Shown one piece after another: positions 52,784 to 63,962 of a stretch of 64,000 nt of DNA. The notes beneath the pieces are model-generated. The model made no database searches and was not told the DNA's origin. It saw only the letters and a program-made list of their open reading frames with translations. Origin of the DNA: Dactylonectria macrodidyma (Eukaryota; Ascomycota; Sordariomycetes; Hypocreales; Nectriaceae); assembly GCA_020744425.1 (NCBI GenBank), contig JAGMUV010000026.1, positions 1 through 64,000 on the forward strand. The letters are read 5' to 3'. The first letter of the stretch is position 1. Each line of letters begins with the position of its first letter. The position numbers were made by a program, and so were the translations under genes.

Positions 52784-53760
52784 TCACTGAACCTTAGACT
52801 CAGCCGCAGCCTCGACGACGTCTTCGCTGATTTGGATCTCGGGGCCGCACTTGTTAAGAAGTAACGCCATTATCTCCTTGCCACTTTCCCCGTTCCCAGC
52901 TGCAGCCTTGACGACGTCTTCGCTGATCGGGACCTCGGCCCCCCGCTTGTCGAAAAGTAACGCCATCACCTTCTTGCCATTATACTCGTTCCCAGCCGCA
53001 GCCTTGACGACGTCTTCGCTGATCTGGACCTCAGCCCCCCGCTTATCGAAAAGTAGCGCCATTATCTCCTTGCCGCTTTCCCTATTCCCAGCCGCAGCCT
53101 TGACGACGTCTTCGGTGATTTGGATCTCGGCCCCCCTCTTGTCGAGAAGTAACGCCATTATCTCCTTGCCGCTTTCCCAATTCTCAGCCGCAGCCTTGAC
53201 GACATCTTCGGTGATTTGGATCTCAGGGCCGCGCTTGTCGAGAAGTAGCGCCATTATCTCCTTGCCGCTTTCCCTATTCCCAGCCGCAGCCTTGATGACG
53301 TCTTCGGTGATTTGGACCTCGGCCCTCCGCTTGTCGAGAAGTAGCGGCATTATCTCCTTGCCGCTGTCCCCGTTCTCAGCCGCAGCCTTGGCGATATCTT
53401 CGGTGATCGGGTCGTTGCTGCGTAGATCATTTTGTTAGAACGGGAAGCGGAAGCGGAGAAATGGCAGCCTAATTACCTATTGGTCTTGGCAACAGCCATC
53501 TTGCGAAAAGTCTGCGCGACAGATGAATTCGTCGCCAGGATTTGGTAGGAGGGGATGTATGTTGCGTTCTTTCTCTTCTTTTCTGACAGAGTAGAGGGAA
53601 CTGAGGTGCAGTCGCTGGCAGACGTGATGGAGGGAAGGGCGCTTAATATGACCGTTATTCGATAACGGCTTTGCCTCGCTGTTGCGACCAGTAGGGTAAG
53701 GTCGAAAGCGGCGTTGTACTGGATGTCCTGGTGCATGATTTGGTCATTTTGAGTGGTCAC
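52784..53760 (-). CDS. Tandem 32-residue repeat protein (fungal NLR-type repeats)
   Basis: The proposed gene has exon 1 at 53,760-53,477, an intron at 53,476-53,418 (GTAATT, branch CTAAC, end CGCAG) and exon 2 at 53,417-52,784, giving 305 residues. Exon 2 encodes at least six near-identical 32-residue (96-bp) units of the type LLLDKRGAEIQITEDVV followed by KAAAGN..SGKEIMA. Such repeats occur at the C-termini of fungal NOD-like/STAND proteins and related ankyrin-like proteins. No NACHT/NB-ARC domain is encoded here, so this is either a small repeat protein or a truncated C-terminus of such a receptor. Exon 1 has no family I know. High unit identity implies recent expansion or homogenisation. 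Confidence 0.55.
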
Positions 53761-54877
53761 TGGGATGCGGCAGGGCGAAGTCGCACCATATTGACCGGGC
53801 GAGTGTGGCGCAAGGTGACTGACCGGGAAGCGAGATTCTAATCACATTGGGTAAGCGCTTCCACAGTTTCGTGACCCTTGCAACCCCCGAGACAGCGTAC
53901 CGGAGAATGCCAGCGCGTGGGAATGATGTTGTGAATTGTGCTCCGCCTCATCATACGCCGGATTTGTCATGGCATATTTCAAGCAGACCCACCCCGCCGT
54001 GTCTCGTGGAATTGGTACTTCCCGGCGGCGCCACGTTCCGAGTCATTTGTCTCGATTGATGGGTGCCCCAGGTCGTTCCCCAGATTACTTAGTGATTCGT
54101 GGGGTACTCCACAGACCTGGTCGATAACCAAAGCCGGCTCCCTTCCACTGCTATCGAACCAACTGCCGACATAGAAGAGGAATTAGAAAGCCCCCCGGCG
54201 CTATGTTTGAGGAGAATGGTCCATTCAGTGACAGCCACAGAACTTAATATCAGAGTGGGTCCCCAATGAGCCTATTGGACCAGGGTGAATTCGTGCTTGT
54301 GTGTGAAAATTAGGAAGTCCCACCAGACGCGGGCGTTTGCTGGCGTGCCACGCTTCGCCCGTCTAATGACAACACCTTTTTCAGGCTGCCTGCATGCGTT
54401 GTTTGTCTAACATCGGACATGCCGCCACGTTGGTCTGATATGAAAGGCTAGCAAAGTCTCAGTCCTAGCTGGCCATCCTCTTCATTCCTCCTTGCACAGT
54501 CGATACTCGTCAAAGAAACTATTCCCTTGTGCACCATAATGTCAGACCCATTGTCTGTTGCTAGAAGCGTACTTGGGAGCATACCGCTTGGCGTTATAGT
54601 ATGGCATTTCTTTTTTATACAAGACTTTTAGGACGAATTGGCTATTGCTGCCCTGGTTAACTTCATGTTATTCAATTGCTATGATAGGTGCTTATGAGGG
54701 ACTTACTATCTGTGGTTAATGGCCCGATCTTTAATGAAGTCAAAGGAGGATAAGCATTAAAGGGCAAAGGCGGGGGGCTCCAGCGTCTCATCATCAGGGA
54801 TGTGACTAATTTCCTCAGCACAAGCTCGTCAATGGCCGCCCGGTCCCAGCAGGCTTTTCCTATCCGCGAAGTTCAGC
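53761..54877. other. Intergenic region, no gene recognised
   Basis: About 1.1 kb lies between the repeat gene and the hAT element. There are short frames only and no repeat or RNA gene is apparent. Confidence 0.5.
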
Positions 54878-55097
54878 CAGTGATCTTGTTGGATTGGACT
54901 GGACTGGATTTCGAGGTCGGATCCAGTCCAGTCCAATGCACAGGGCTGGGGGCTACAGGAGCGCCAATGCAAATCCAATTCTCCAAATGGATTAGGAGTA
55001 TTCCGCATTTTGCGAAAAGAGTCGCCGCGATATTTACTGCGGAATCGATACTTGCTCAAATGTTGTTGCGGTAAGTATTTGACATCAATTACACTGG

Positions 55098-57810
55098 TTA
55101 CCGCAAGACCTCCTGAGTGGTATTGTCCTCATCCAGAAAACCATCTTGATCGACGGTCTGAAGGTCCTCATTGCCCATTCTAATTTCAGATCCCTCACCG
55201 TCCTGCCGAGTCCCCTGCAGATCAGACTCCTCTTCTAGTCTCCCGATGTTGATATCCTCAAAAGTATTCCGTGCAGGTGGGCCGAACCAGGATCGGAGGC
55301 ACTCGCTGGCTTCAATGATATCTATCTTAAGCCTCGGCCGCCGGTCGGAAAGCAGTATCTTGGCGCTGCTGAATAGCCGCTCGCACTCGTCTGACATTGA
55401 TGGAACGGCCAGAACATCCAGAGCCATACGTGCTAGATCCGGTTGCGTATAGTAGCGATCGTTCCAATAACTGATAGGGTCAAAGGTTTCGTCCTCACCA
55501 AGCCGGATAACATCTGTTTCAAGGAACTGATCGAGCAAGTCGACGGCGGGAGGGTCGGTTGCCAGGGCCTCGTGACGAAGCTTCAGTCGTTTATGGCTCT
55601 TGACCGCCACAAAGGCCTTCTCCTTTCTAACTGGAGCAGGCAAAATTGGGCAGAACGAAGCGGAAACTGACGCATGCTCTGTAGAATGTCTTCCCCGATA
55701 CTCTTCTAGCCAGAGCCCCCTAACAAGCTTCGTAACGCTCGGGATCCATGACTTCTTTTCTTCATCTGTCCAAGTCTCGATGTACCACTGGTTTTTGAGA
55801 GTCGGATTCAGCGCAATGGCGGCATAATATGCCGGTGTCTCATCCGCTTTCTTGAAGTATTCCTCCGCCTTACGCCAGGAAGCTTCCGCCGAAGCGGCAA
55901 GAAATGCGAAGTCATCAGCTTCAGCAGCAACAGCTCCTCGACCAGTGTTCCTTCGAACAGCCGCCTTGTGGAGTTCTTCGAATTTAATCTTGGCCTGCTG
56001 GATCTCATTTAGTAGCCAGTCAAGTGTCTGAAAGTGATCCACTAGTGTTGAAAGCCTGCCTGTGAAAGGCCTCTAGCGAGTTGATTCAACTAACTAGTCC
56101 CTATGCTGTTTACTTTCAAGGTGAAGAAAGGAAAGAATCTAAATACAAACTGGGTGCGCGAAGACGCGTTATATCTTCTTTAATATAGAAGATTCGAGAA
56201 TCAACTCGATGGCGTTGTGGCAAAGAATTCGGCTTGGCGGCAGAGCCGCCAGCCAAGTGGGCGTGACCCGTTACACTGCCTTCCGTAGAGAGGGTTCCGT
56301 CATAGAACGTCTCCAGCTGATCATGAAGGTGTGCAAGTTCGTCCCACTGCTGCTCAGACAGGCGGTCTTCGGTGAGACTTTTCTGGCCCTGGCCAGCCTC
56401 ATACTGGCCACAGAAGACTTGAATTCGCTCCTTGACGTTAAGAGCTCTACCGATCGAGGTGAAGTATGAATTCCAGCGTGTCTGCTGGCTTTGGATAAGC
56501 TAGGCTAACTATTAGTCCTGACTATGGGTTCATGGAGGGCGCAAACTCACCTCTAAGCCATCAAACTCAGACAGTTCTCCCCCGCAGACAATTGATCTGA
56601 AAAACTGACGGCGCTGAGGACTGGCTCGGATGTATTTGATGATATTGTGAAGCCTTCCGATGGCGCCACGCTTCCGCCAGAGCTCCCGGATTCGCTTCAT
56701 ATCACCCTCCCTGTACGCAGCGTCTAGATCTTTGCAGACCTTTTCGGCGTCCTTTCCGATAAGGAAAGGCTGCGCGCAGAGATTCACAATGTGCCCGAAG
56801 CACCGGAGGCGTCTGCGTTTTCGCTGCTTATCTGACATCCTTGGGTAGACGGCGCGCAGTACAGAGTCAACGCACACATCGTTGGCCGATGCTTTATCGG
56901 ACATAAAATAGCCAACTCGGTCCGTAATCTTGTAATCTTTGATGACTTGCAACAGGATATCGGCAATGTTCTCCCCTGAGTGTTCCCCTTCCACTTCGCG
57001 TAGCGCCAAAACAGCAGTTCGACGCAGCCCAGATTTGTCGATGAAATGTGCTGCTACTCCAAGCACTGCGAGGTAGTTCGGCGACGTCCACAGATCGAAG
57101 GAGAGCGAAATGGAACTCCGACTGTCGAGCATATCCTGCCGCAGTCTCTCCTTCCTCACCTCGAACATATTCATCACCCACTGGCGAATGGTTGATGCTG
57201 CCTTTGGAAGGAGATCAGCTAAGGGTGGGAATAGATAGAAGAGGAGGTCGCGAAAGTAGTCATTCTCGATCTGGAAGAAGGCGATATGGCAACAGACTAG
57301 CCAGCGGACTAGGAGTTCCTTGAACCGATCTAAGCGGCGGGAGAAGATGATCGATTTCATGTCCTGGTAATCGGATATCGAGGGCTGGCTCGAGTCCACC
57401 GAGTCTCCTCGAAAGGACTTGAGTTCTCCAGTAGTCTTGTCGATATGATGTTTCAGGTGGAGATGATCAAGTGCCGTAGAATTGCCATTTGAGACTGCTG
57501 GAAGTTCTTGTTGACGACGCTGTTTCTCGCAGAGATAGCAGTACCATACTCGTTTCCGATCTCTCTTTGACTGTAGATCCTCACCGTATAGCCAGATCAC
57601 CGACGTGCGCTTCTTTGTTGATTTAGGGCCTCTTGCGATCACAGAACAGCGAGTATATTGCTCGCCCTGAAGCTTGAACTCATCTGGCTGGATCAGGGCA
57701 TCCGGATCGCGACTATTGTTGATCGATTCTGGAGCGAGAACAACATTGTCTGACTCTGAAGATCTATTAGAAGAGCGAGAGAAGAAGCGGGTCATTGTTG
57801 GTGCGGCCAT
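55098..57810 (-). pseudogene. hAT transposase
   Basis: Exon 1 (57,810-56,551) starts MAAPTMTRFFSRSS. It contains a BED-type zinc finger (WYCYLCEKQRRQQE ... ALDHLHLKHH) and the hAT catalytic region (SISLSFDLWTSPN, GYFMSDKASANDV, RRRLRCFGHIVNLC). An intron (56,550-56,485) leads to QTRWNSYF, the conserved hAT TRWNS. This exon then runs into a foldback sequence and a stop near 56,110. The C-terminal dimerisation region resumes at 56,042-55,098 (DHFQTLDWLLNEI, LDVLAVPSMSDECERLFSSAKILL) in a different frame. A second intron might join them, but I could not place its sites, so I call the gene broken at 56,206-56,043. Confidence 0.78.
56078..56207. repeat. Foldback block inside the hAT gene
   Basis: The block is bounded by CGAGTTGATTC on the left and its exact inverse GAATCAACTCG on the right. 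It coincides with the point where the hAT frame breaks. No target duplication is visible. It may be a tiny inverted-repeat insertion or a coincidence within an intron. Confidence 0.45.
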
Positions 57811-57842
57811 TCTGGGACGTTAATTACCTTGTTGGTCAAATA

Positions 57843-59033
57843 CAGGGTTGGAAATCGATCGTATAGATCGATTCCCAGCCCTGATCGATCGATTTTTATC
57901 GATCGTCGCCTTCAATCGATCGATATCGATGAGCGCATATTGGAAATCGATCATATCGATCGATTCCGAGCCATGATCGATCGATTTATATCGATCATCA
58001 CCTTCAATCGATCGATATCGATCGATCACTAATTAAATCGAATCGATCGATATCGATTGACGATCAAATCGATCAATGCTAGTCTTCGTTGTCCCTATCT
58101 ACGGTGATGCTACCCACCAATTGAAGAACTTGCCTCCAATTACCGGTATCCCTTTCAAGGAGACTATGAGGAAGAGTCGTCTGATAAATACCGGCATTGC
58201 TCCAGGAACGAAGGCAATGAGCCATGGCCACAATATGCCGTCGCAGACCGGCCCTGGCTGGTGTTACCATCCTCCTGCAACTGCTGAAGTGTCTCTCCGT
58301 TTCTGCAACAGACGATGCGATAGTAAGAAAGCCAACAGCCGTATAAGACAATGGAGGAAAACGCACAACGCCAACGTCCCTCCACCAAGCAGTTGGGTTC
58401 GCTCTCTATGCGATATTGTCTACTGGCGGCTCTGATAGATACTGATCAAGCTCATCCTGTTCCTGCAAAACGGTTGACTGCCGTTGTTGTTCACTTTCTC
58501 GCCCTTGGGGCCGATTAAGGTCGAAACTGTAAAACAGTTACTCAGACAGCCATAGACGGACATCCAGACGTGCGATATTGAGATGGGACAGCCTCAGAAA
58601 AGAGCATCGTAATAACAGCCAGCTAACACATTGCGCCCGTCGCGTGCACATTGACATGGCGCGCATTGACGCGACCTGCGTCGGAACACCGCTGTGATGC
58701 AATCAGGCAACATTACAGTGCGGGGCAAAATATACCTGTGCTGCACTATGTACCACTGCTAATATTTTAGCAGGGAAGGTACTTTAGCATGACGAATATT
58801 TTGGCACCCAACTGTACCCTGGACAGCCTACCCGGGACCCTCACGATCGACGATCAAATCGATCGATTGGAGGGTTGGTCGATACGATATCGATCGAGTA
58901 GGATTTCTAATCGATCGATTGGGGGCTTGATCGATATGATATCGATTGACAGGTTGGATCGATCGATCGAAATCGAAATCGAATCGATTAATCGAATCGA
59001 TCAAATCGATTGGTCGATCGATTTCCAACCCTG
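57843..59033. mobile_element. Nested non-autonomous hAT element, 8-bp duplication
   Basis: The ends are CAGGGTTGGAAATCGATCG and its inverse. The 8-bp duplication GTCAAATA is perfect (57,835-57,842; 59,034-59,041). Both subterminal parts are packed with TCGATCGAT/ATCGATTC motifs, as hAT ends often are. Only a C-terminal transposase scrap lies inside. It sits 25 bp upstream of the outer hAT gene start codon. Confidence 0.95.
58079..58366 (-). pseudogene. hAT C-terminal dimerisation scrap
   Basis: The frame contains LTIASSVAETERHFSSCRRM and LRRHIVAMAHCLRSW, the end of a hAT dimerisation domain. No BED finger or catalytic part remains in the nested element, so it depends on another element's transposase. 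Confidence 0.75.
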
Positions 59034-59404
59034 GTCAAATAGTAAAGGGCATGTTATCGGGTTCGTGCTGCTGCATATTATGTAGGCAAACGGACGTCTC
59101 ACCTTCGCGCTGCATTACTGACTTGGTTTGCCGATGGTACTCGACGGGTTTAGCATCGTGGAGACCAATCAACACCACGCGGAACAATGTTCCTGAAACA
59201 AAAAGTGGAGTTCGGGCCCCTTCTTTCCTAATTAGGAATGGTCCATTGGCGCTCCAGGAGGCTCCAGACCTCTCGATCCAGTCCAGTCCAAATTTCTGAA
59301 ACTGTGAATCCAGTCCAGCCAAATCCACTCCATCCAAATCCACTCCAATGCTAGTCCAGTCCAACAAGATCACTGAGCATCCTGATTGCAGTCCTTCGCA
59401 CCCA

Positions 59405-60156
59405 ATGCTGCGTCTTGCAAATGAGCTTCTTCGGAGTATTGCCGCTCAGCTTGAGTCGGAAAGAGATGTCAATGCACTTGCTCGAACCAACAGCAGCCTC
59501 TTCTCTTGTTTAGATCCCTTTTGTACCGCCACAATGTGCAACAGTCCGGAAGCTCAGCACTTCGATGGGCTGCCCTCCATGGCCAAGGGCGAACGGCCAG
59601 GAAAGCAATAGATGCTGGGTCTGAAGGGATCGGCGAGGCATTGGGACTATCGGCAGAGAATGGGCACGAAGAGGTGACAAGGATTTTGCTGGCTATCGAT
59701 GGTGTTGATGGAGATTCGAGGGATGAACGTGGTCGGATACCGCTATCACGGGCCGCAGGAAAGGGGCACGAGTCGATCGTCAAGCTTCTCCTGGACTCGG
59801 GGGAGGCTGACATCGATTCGAGGGACGATGACGGCTGGACACCATTTTCAGAAGCCGCAGACTACTACGACCCGCCGGAAGATCTCGCCAAGAAAGACGA
59901 AATCAAGGCTTATTTCGAGCTTCCACAGCGCCCAGTGGCCGATCCTCTTGCTTGGTGGATAGCGCGGAAGGACGAGTATCCTCGTTTAGCCAAGATGGCG
60001 TTGGATTATCTCACGATACCCTCAACGGCTTGTGAATGTGAGCGCTGTTTTAGTCGAACAAAGCTCACGATAGGCACGCAGAGACACTCGTTGAGAGCGG
60101 AAACTATCGAGATGCTCGCATGCTTGAAGATTTGGGTACGAAACAAGCGTGTTTAA
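59405..60156 (+). pseudogene. F-box/ankyrin gene fused to a hAT dimerisation domain
   Basis: The start MLRLANELLRSIAAQLESER is the fungal F-box-like opening. A one-base frameshift at about 59,515-59,522 separates it from the continuation LYRHNVQQSGSSALRWAA. Two or three ankyrin repeats follow (GHEEVTRILLA, GRIPLSRAAGKGHESIVKLL). Without any frame break the sequence then changes to DPLAWWIARKDEYPRLAKMALDYL and CECERCFSRTKLTIG, a hAT C-terminal dimerisation domain, ending NKRV. The fused frame is 216 residues long from 59,506. The F-box frameshift argues for decay, but a product starting downstream is possible. Confidence 0.72.
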
Positions 60157-60529
60157 AGCTCAGAGATAGGTAGATATTATGGTACGTTGTCCCGAGCTCT
60201 CTGATAACGGATTACTAATTAGTTATCAAGATTTATCAATTCAATCCAATTCAAGTCAATATCAGTTCAAGATAGAGCTCACGTTACCAATATCAGTTCA
60301 ATATGAAGCCCCATCTTGAATTGAATTGAACTGTTAGGAGCGCTGGCAAAACCGTCAACGTTATAAACGCCTTCAGGAGGAGATTGCCTGCTTTGGTTAT
60401 TAAAGAAGAATCAAGGATGCAGCTACGTTTAGTGAGATATTTAATATGCTATATATGTAGACGGAATAAACTTCATTCATTTCATTTATCTAACCTTTTA
60501 CATACAACCCGAAGACAGCTTAGTTTATA
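60157..60529. other. AATTCAA-rich region, possible hAT end
   Basis: Runs of AATTCAAT/TCAAGT near 60,231-60,265 and their inverse TTGAATTGAATTG near 60,318-60,330 form an imperfect foldback. This could be the terminus of the element that gave the fused dimerisation domain. There is no gene. Confidence 0.4.
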
Positions 60530-62758
60530 TTAGCAAAGGCGATAGTAAACCCTCTTCCAGAATGGCCAGTTTCTCTTCTCATCTTGTTCTCGCTCTGCTG
60601 TAATGTGAGGACGGAAAGATCTTCGTCCAGTTTCAACATCAATCTTATCTATCGGGACGACCTGAGTGTGGAAGTAGATCTTGTGGCTAACATATAAGAC
60701 TAGCAGAATCGGGATGGCCATAACCTGGAGAAAGAAGGTCTGCACCTTGCCGGATGTGCTAGTATCCAAGATTGGCGTCTGGATAGGTGAGATGGCGATG
60801 TAGACCTGCGACGCAAGCAGTAGGATATATCCCACCAGGGCGAACCAGGAGCCGATCACACCGGAGTGCGAACGGAAGGGAAGTTGATCTAGCGAACGAG
60901 CCTTGTATGCCCAGGCTATACGGAAACGAATATGACAAAGACAAATGCTGCCCCAGGTGAATATCAAACCCAGGCTGGAAGTAGCGAGGAGCCAGTTGAA
61001 GATAGTTTGGTGAAGTTTGAAGTCAGCTAAGAAGCCCAGAAGCCCTACACATACCACACATATGATAGCCATAAGCGGGCGGCCCTGTTTATCCACGTAG
61101 GCAAAGAACTGCGGGGCATGTGACTGCTCAGCTAAGGCAAGCAGGGTTCGCGACGAGCTAAAAACTGCCGAGTTACCAACGCTAATAATAGCAATCAGGA
61201 CGATGGCATTCATAACGCTCGGTAAGATAGTAATACCGGCTTTCTCAATGGCGATAATAAACGCACTAGCCGAGGAATAGGAATGATTGCTGCTACCAAT
61301 AAGGCGAGGGTTATCTGAGGAAACGAGAAGGGTCATGATCAAGGTGGCACCAACGTAGAAGATAGTGATACGCCAGAAGACCTGCTTGAAAGCTTTAGGG
61401 AGCGATTTGGATGGGTTGACCGCCTCAGGCGCAGCAAGGCCGACGAGTTCAGTGCCTCCGAATGTGAAGGCAGTCGAGACCAGGACAGTGCAAAGACCCT
61501 TGAACCCATTGTTGAAGGGTCCGGGATTCTGCCAGTAGTAACCGCCGATGTAGCCGCCCTCAGGCGGACCTCCGATGTTGATGACGATGCCTAAAAGGCT
61601 GACCGTTGCAGCTCGTGAGCGGGTGGCACTTTGAGGGGAGACAGGAAGCGAAAGACGGAGAGACTTACATAAAGCCAACAATGGCCGTTATTTTGATGAT
61701 AGAAAAGATAAACTCAGCCTCGCCATAGACCTTGATGCCACACAAGTTGATGGCGAAAATGGAGACAAGGAATATAGTGACGAGGATGGCCTTTGGTATG
61801 GCATCATTCCAGTAGGAAACAGTAAATGCCCCAGCAATAATTTCTAGGGGCAGGACAAAGAGCCACAGCAGAAAATAGCTATATTGGGGAAAATTTTCAA
61901 TTCGTTGTTAGCACACTTAATCTCACGAACTATAAGGAAAGCATGGGACGCTTCTCGCTGCATAGGGGCACAGGAAAAGAGATTTAAGTAAAAGGGGACC
62001 TCGGGACTTACTTCCAACCGATAGCAAAGCCCCAAGAAGGGTCGATAAAGCGGGTAGAAAACGCCGAGAAGGAGCCAGTGACGGGGAAGAGAACACAGAG
62101 CTCGCAGAGGGACTGCACGGTACAGTATTGCATCGCACCGAGTATAAGGAACGAGAGAATGAGGTTTGCCGGACCACCCTTGTAGAGAGCGTTGCCCGAG
62201 GCGACGAAGAGGCCGGTTCCTAGGAAGGGTATCAGTGTCAGCGACGTTGGGCGATATGGGTGGAGAGAGGCGACAAGACAGATCGAGGGGAAGGTATAAC
62301 TGTTAACGAGACTTGTTTTCGGTTGACCGTGGGTATCAACTTTGACGACGGTTTCGCTTGTCTTTCTTCGGCAAGCTTGAAAACGACGAGCGGAAGGGGT
62401 GGGGACTGGCCAAGTACTCACCGATAGCCCCTCCAAAGGCAATCATCTGCATATGCCTACCCTTGAGCTTCCTGGCGAGGGCCGTTGTGGCCGTCTTAGC
62501 ATTTGCTGCTCGGATGTCGTAATAGCGATCCCCTTGGGCCGACATGACAGGCTGTGGTGTAGCATGGTAGCCGCTGTTAAGGCTCTTGCTGGGCCGTCGC
62601 TTGGCACGGCGGAAGCCATCCATCCAGTCGGTGGGCTCGGGGCGCTTGGCAGAGGCGTCCCACCAGAATCCCTCTATGTTGAAGCGACCAGTGTTGCTGA
62701 GGTGCTTCATCTCAACAGCCTCAACCTCGTGGGTGGGCATAATGGGGTTGCCCGGCAT
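60530..62758 (-). CDS. Amino-acid permease (4 exons)
   Basis: This is a plasma-membrane amino-acid/proton symporter of the fungal AAP (GAP1-like) family. Exons are 62,758-62,422, 62,219-62,012, 61,878-61,669 and 61,598-60,530, total 607 residues. The introns have GTGAGT/GTAAGT donors and AG acceptors, and the spliced frame is continuous. After a hydrophilic N-terminus, GRHMQMIAFGGAIG joins TGLFVASGNALYKGGP, the family's first-helix signature. About 12 hydrophobic segments follow, including FTFGGTELVGLAAPEAVNP, which matches the conserved permease motif. The C-terminus is cytosolic and charged (WPFWKRVYYRLC). All features fit a working gene. The substrate range cannot be told from sequence. 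Confidence 0.93.
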
Positions 62759-63879
62759 CGTGGCTGATGGGAGGATGAGATGAGAGGGAGAGGAGGATGA
62801 AAGGACACAAAAGAATCAAGGGCGAGTGCCTATGCTAAGAATCCGTCAACGAGCGAGCGATGGTGCTCGACGGAGCGCCGATGGTCCGCTCGGTCAATTC
62901 GATTCGCCTGTGTGACAGAGGGGTCGCTGGACGTAGGATGCCATTTGTACCCTAGTATATGAGAGATTTCCTAGGATTCGGTGGAGGGTCGCGTGTTTTT
63001 TGGTGGCGTCGAGGCGGTGCAACCCAGTCCCTGTGCCCTTCATACATATTATCGATGTTTAGCCTACCAGCAAAAGAGCGGGGTTGGGGAAAGCCTAGCC
63101 ACTTGCCCTTATCCGATCTAATGCGCCTTGAGGTTCGAGCTAGTACACTCAGCTGGGACAACCGGGGGTGGTCTAAGTTTTGACACGATAGCTCCTGCAT
63201 GCAGTTGTCACACTCGCTGAAATTCCGCTATGCCGCGTGTACCGGTAGTTGAAAAAAAAGGCTTCCCCTGAAAGTTAAAACGAAGAAGCTGAAAAGGAGC
63301 CTTCCTCATATAGGCAGGCAATTTGCAAGAAATACAGGGAAGTAGTTGTGATCCCCTAGCTTCTAGAACAGACATTTCCCAACAGCGCTATCACTCACTA
63401 GTGAGTAAGCTAATTATGAAACAAGGGGCAATGTGCACCGTGAATACGCGTCGTCCCGATACTTACAACGCTATACTCCGTAGAGCAAGTGAGATTGCTA
63501 GTGGGACTGATAAAAATTAATGAGACTGATCTTAAGGAGCTGACTATGACGGGGCACTGTGCTCATCGACTCGGCAAGTGTTTCGCAGAATGCCTTCACA
63601 ATGGTGTCGACTCTACGGTCATACTCTGCCTCTGCATCTCTGACACCGGACTCGTATCCTGAGATCAGTCGCCTTACGCAACTGTCACATATCGGGATAT
63701 CGGATTTTGCAGCTATGACAACAGTCAAGCTTTCTGCCCTTCATCATAAGGTTCCACAGCCACTTTCCTCGTCACTGGCCTCGTCATCAGCTTCGTCACA
63801 AGCCTAGCTTTTCCTATGATCAGGAGGATAGCTAGATAAAGCCAAATAGTCCGTAGCATCCGGACCGTCTTGGCTGTCC
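62759..63879. other. Permease upstream region, no gene recognised
   Basis: This is the presumed promoter and 5-prime leader of the permease and then more than 700 bp without a recognised gene. A minus-strand frame at 63,498-63,728 (IPICDSCVRRLISGYESGV) is short and unassigned. Confidence 0.45.
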
Positions 63880-63962
63880 GAGGTCATCATCAGTCTCTTC
63901 ATCTATAAGACTGACCCAAAGACCCTCATTAGATAGGAAGAATAGCAAGAGCTTCTTACACA
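63880..63962. repeat. Possible LTR end cut by the window edge
   Basis: ACCCTCATTAGATAGG..AAGAGCTTCTTACACA resembles the last 40 bases of the solo LTR at 7,702-7,905 (CCCTCAGTTAGATAG..AAGAGCTTCTACTTACA). The left end was not found, and what follows runs off the window. Confidence 0.35.

Larger units (their letters stand above)
54878..59375 (-). mobile_element. hAT transposon with nested hAT derivative
   Basis: The ends read CAGTGATCTTGTTGGA followed by TGGACT, left at 54,878-54,900 and inverted right at 59,353-59,375. Both subterminal regions carry repeats of TGGACT/TCCAGTCCA. The hAT gene lies between on the minus strand. A smaller hAT-derived element is nested at 57,843-59,033. An 8-bp duplication for the outer element is not evident (AGTTCAGC left, AGCATCCT right), so the edges may have eroded. 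Confidence 0.75.

Noticed and set aside
52851..53438. Plus-strand repetitive frame of 195 residues
   Set aside because: It is the mirror of the minus-strand 32-residue repeat gene. The minus strand has the better match and a plausible intron.
63498..63728. Minus-strand 76-residue frame with CDSC
   Set aside because: It is too short, has no family resemblance and shows no supporting signals.
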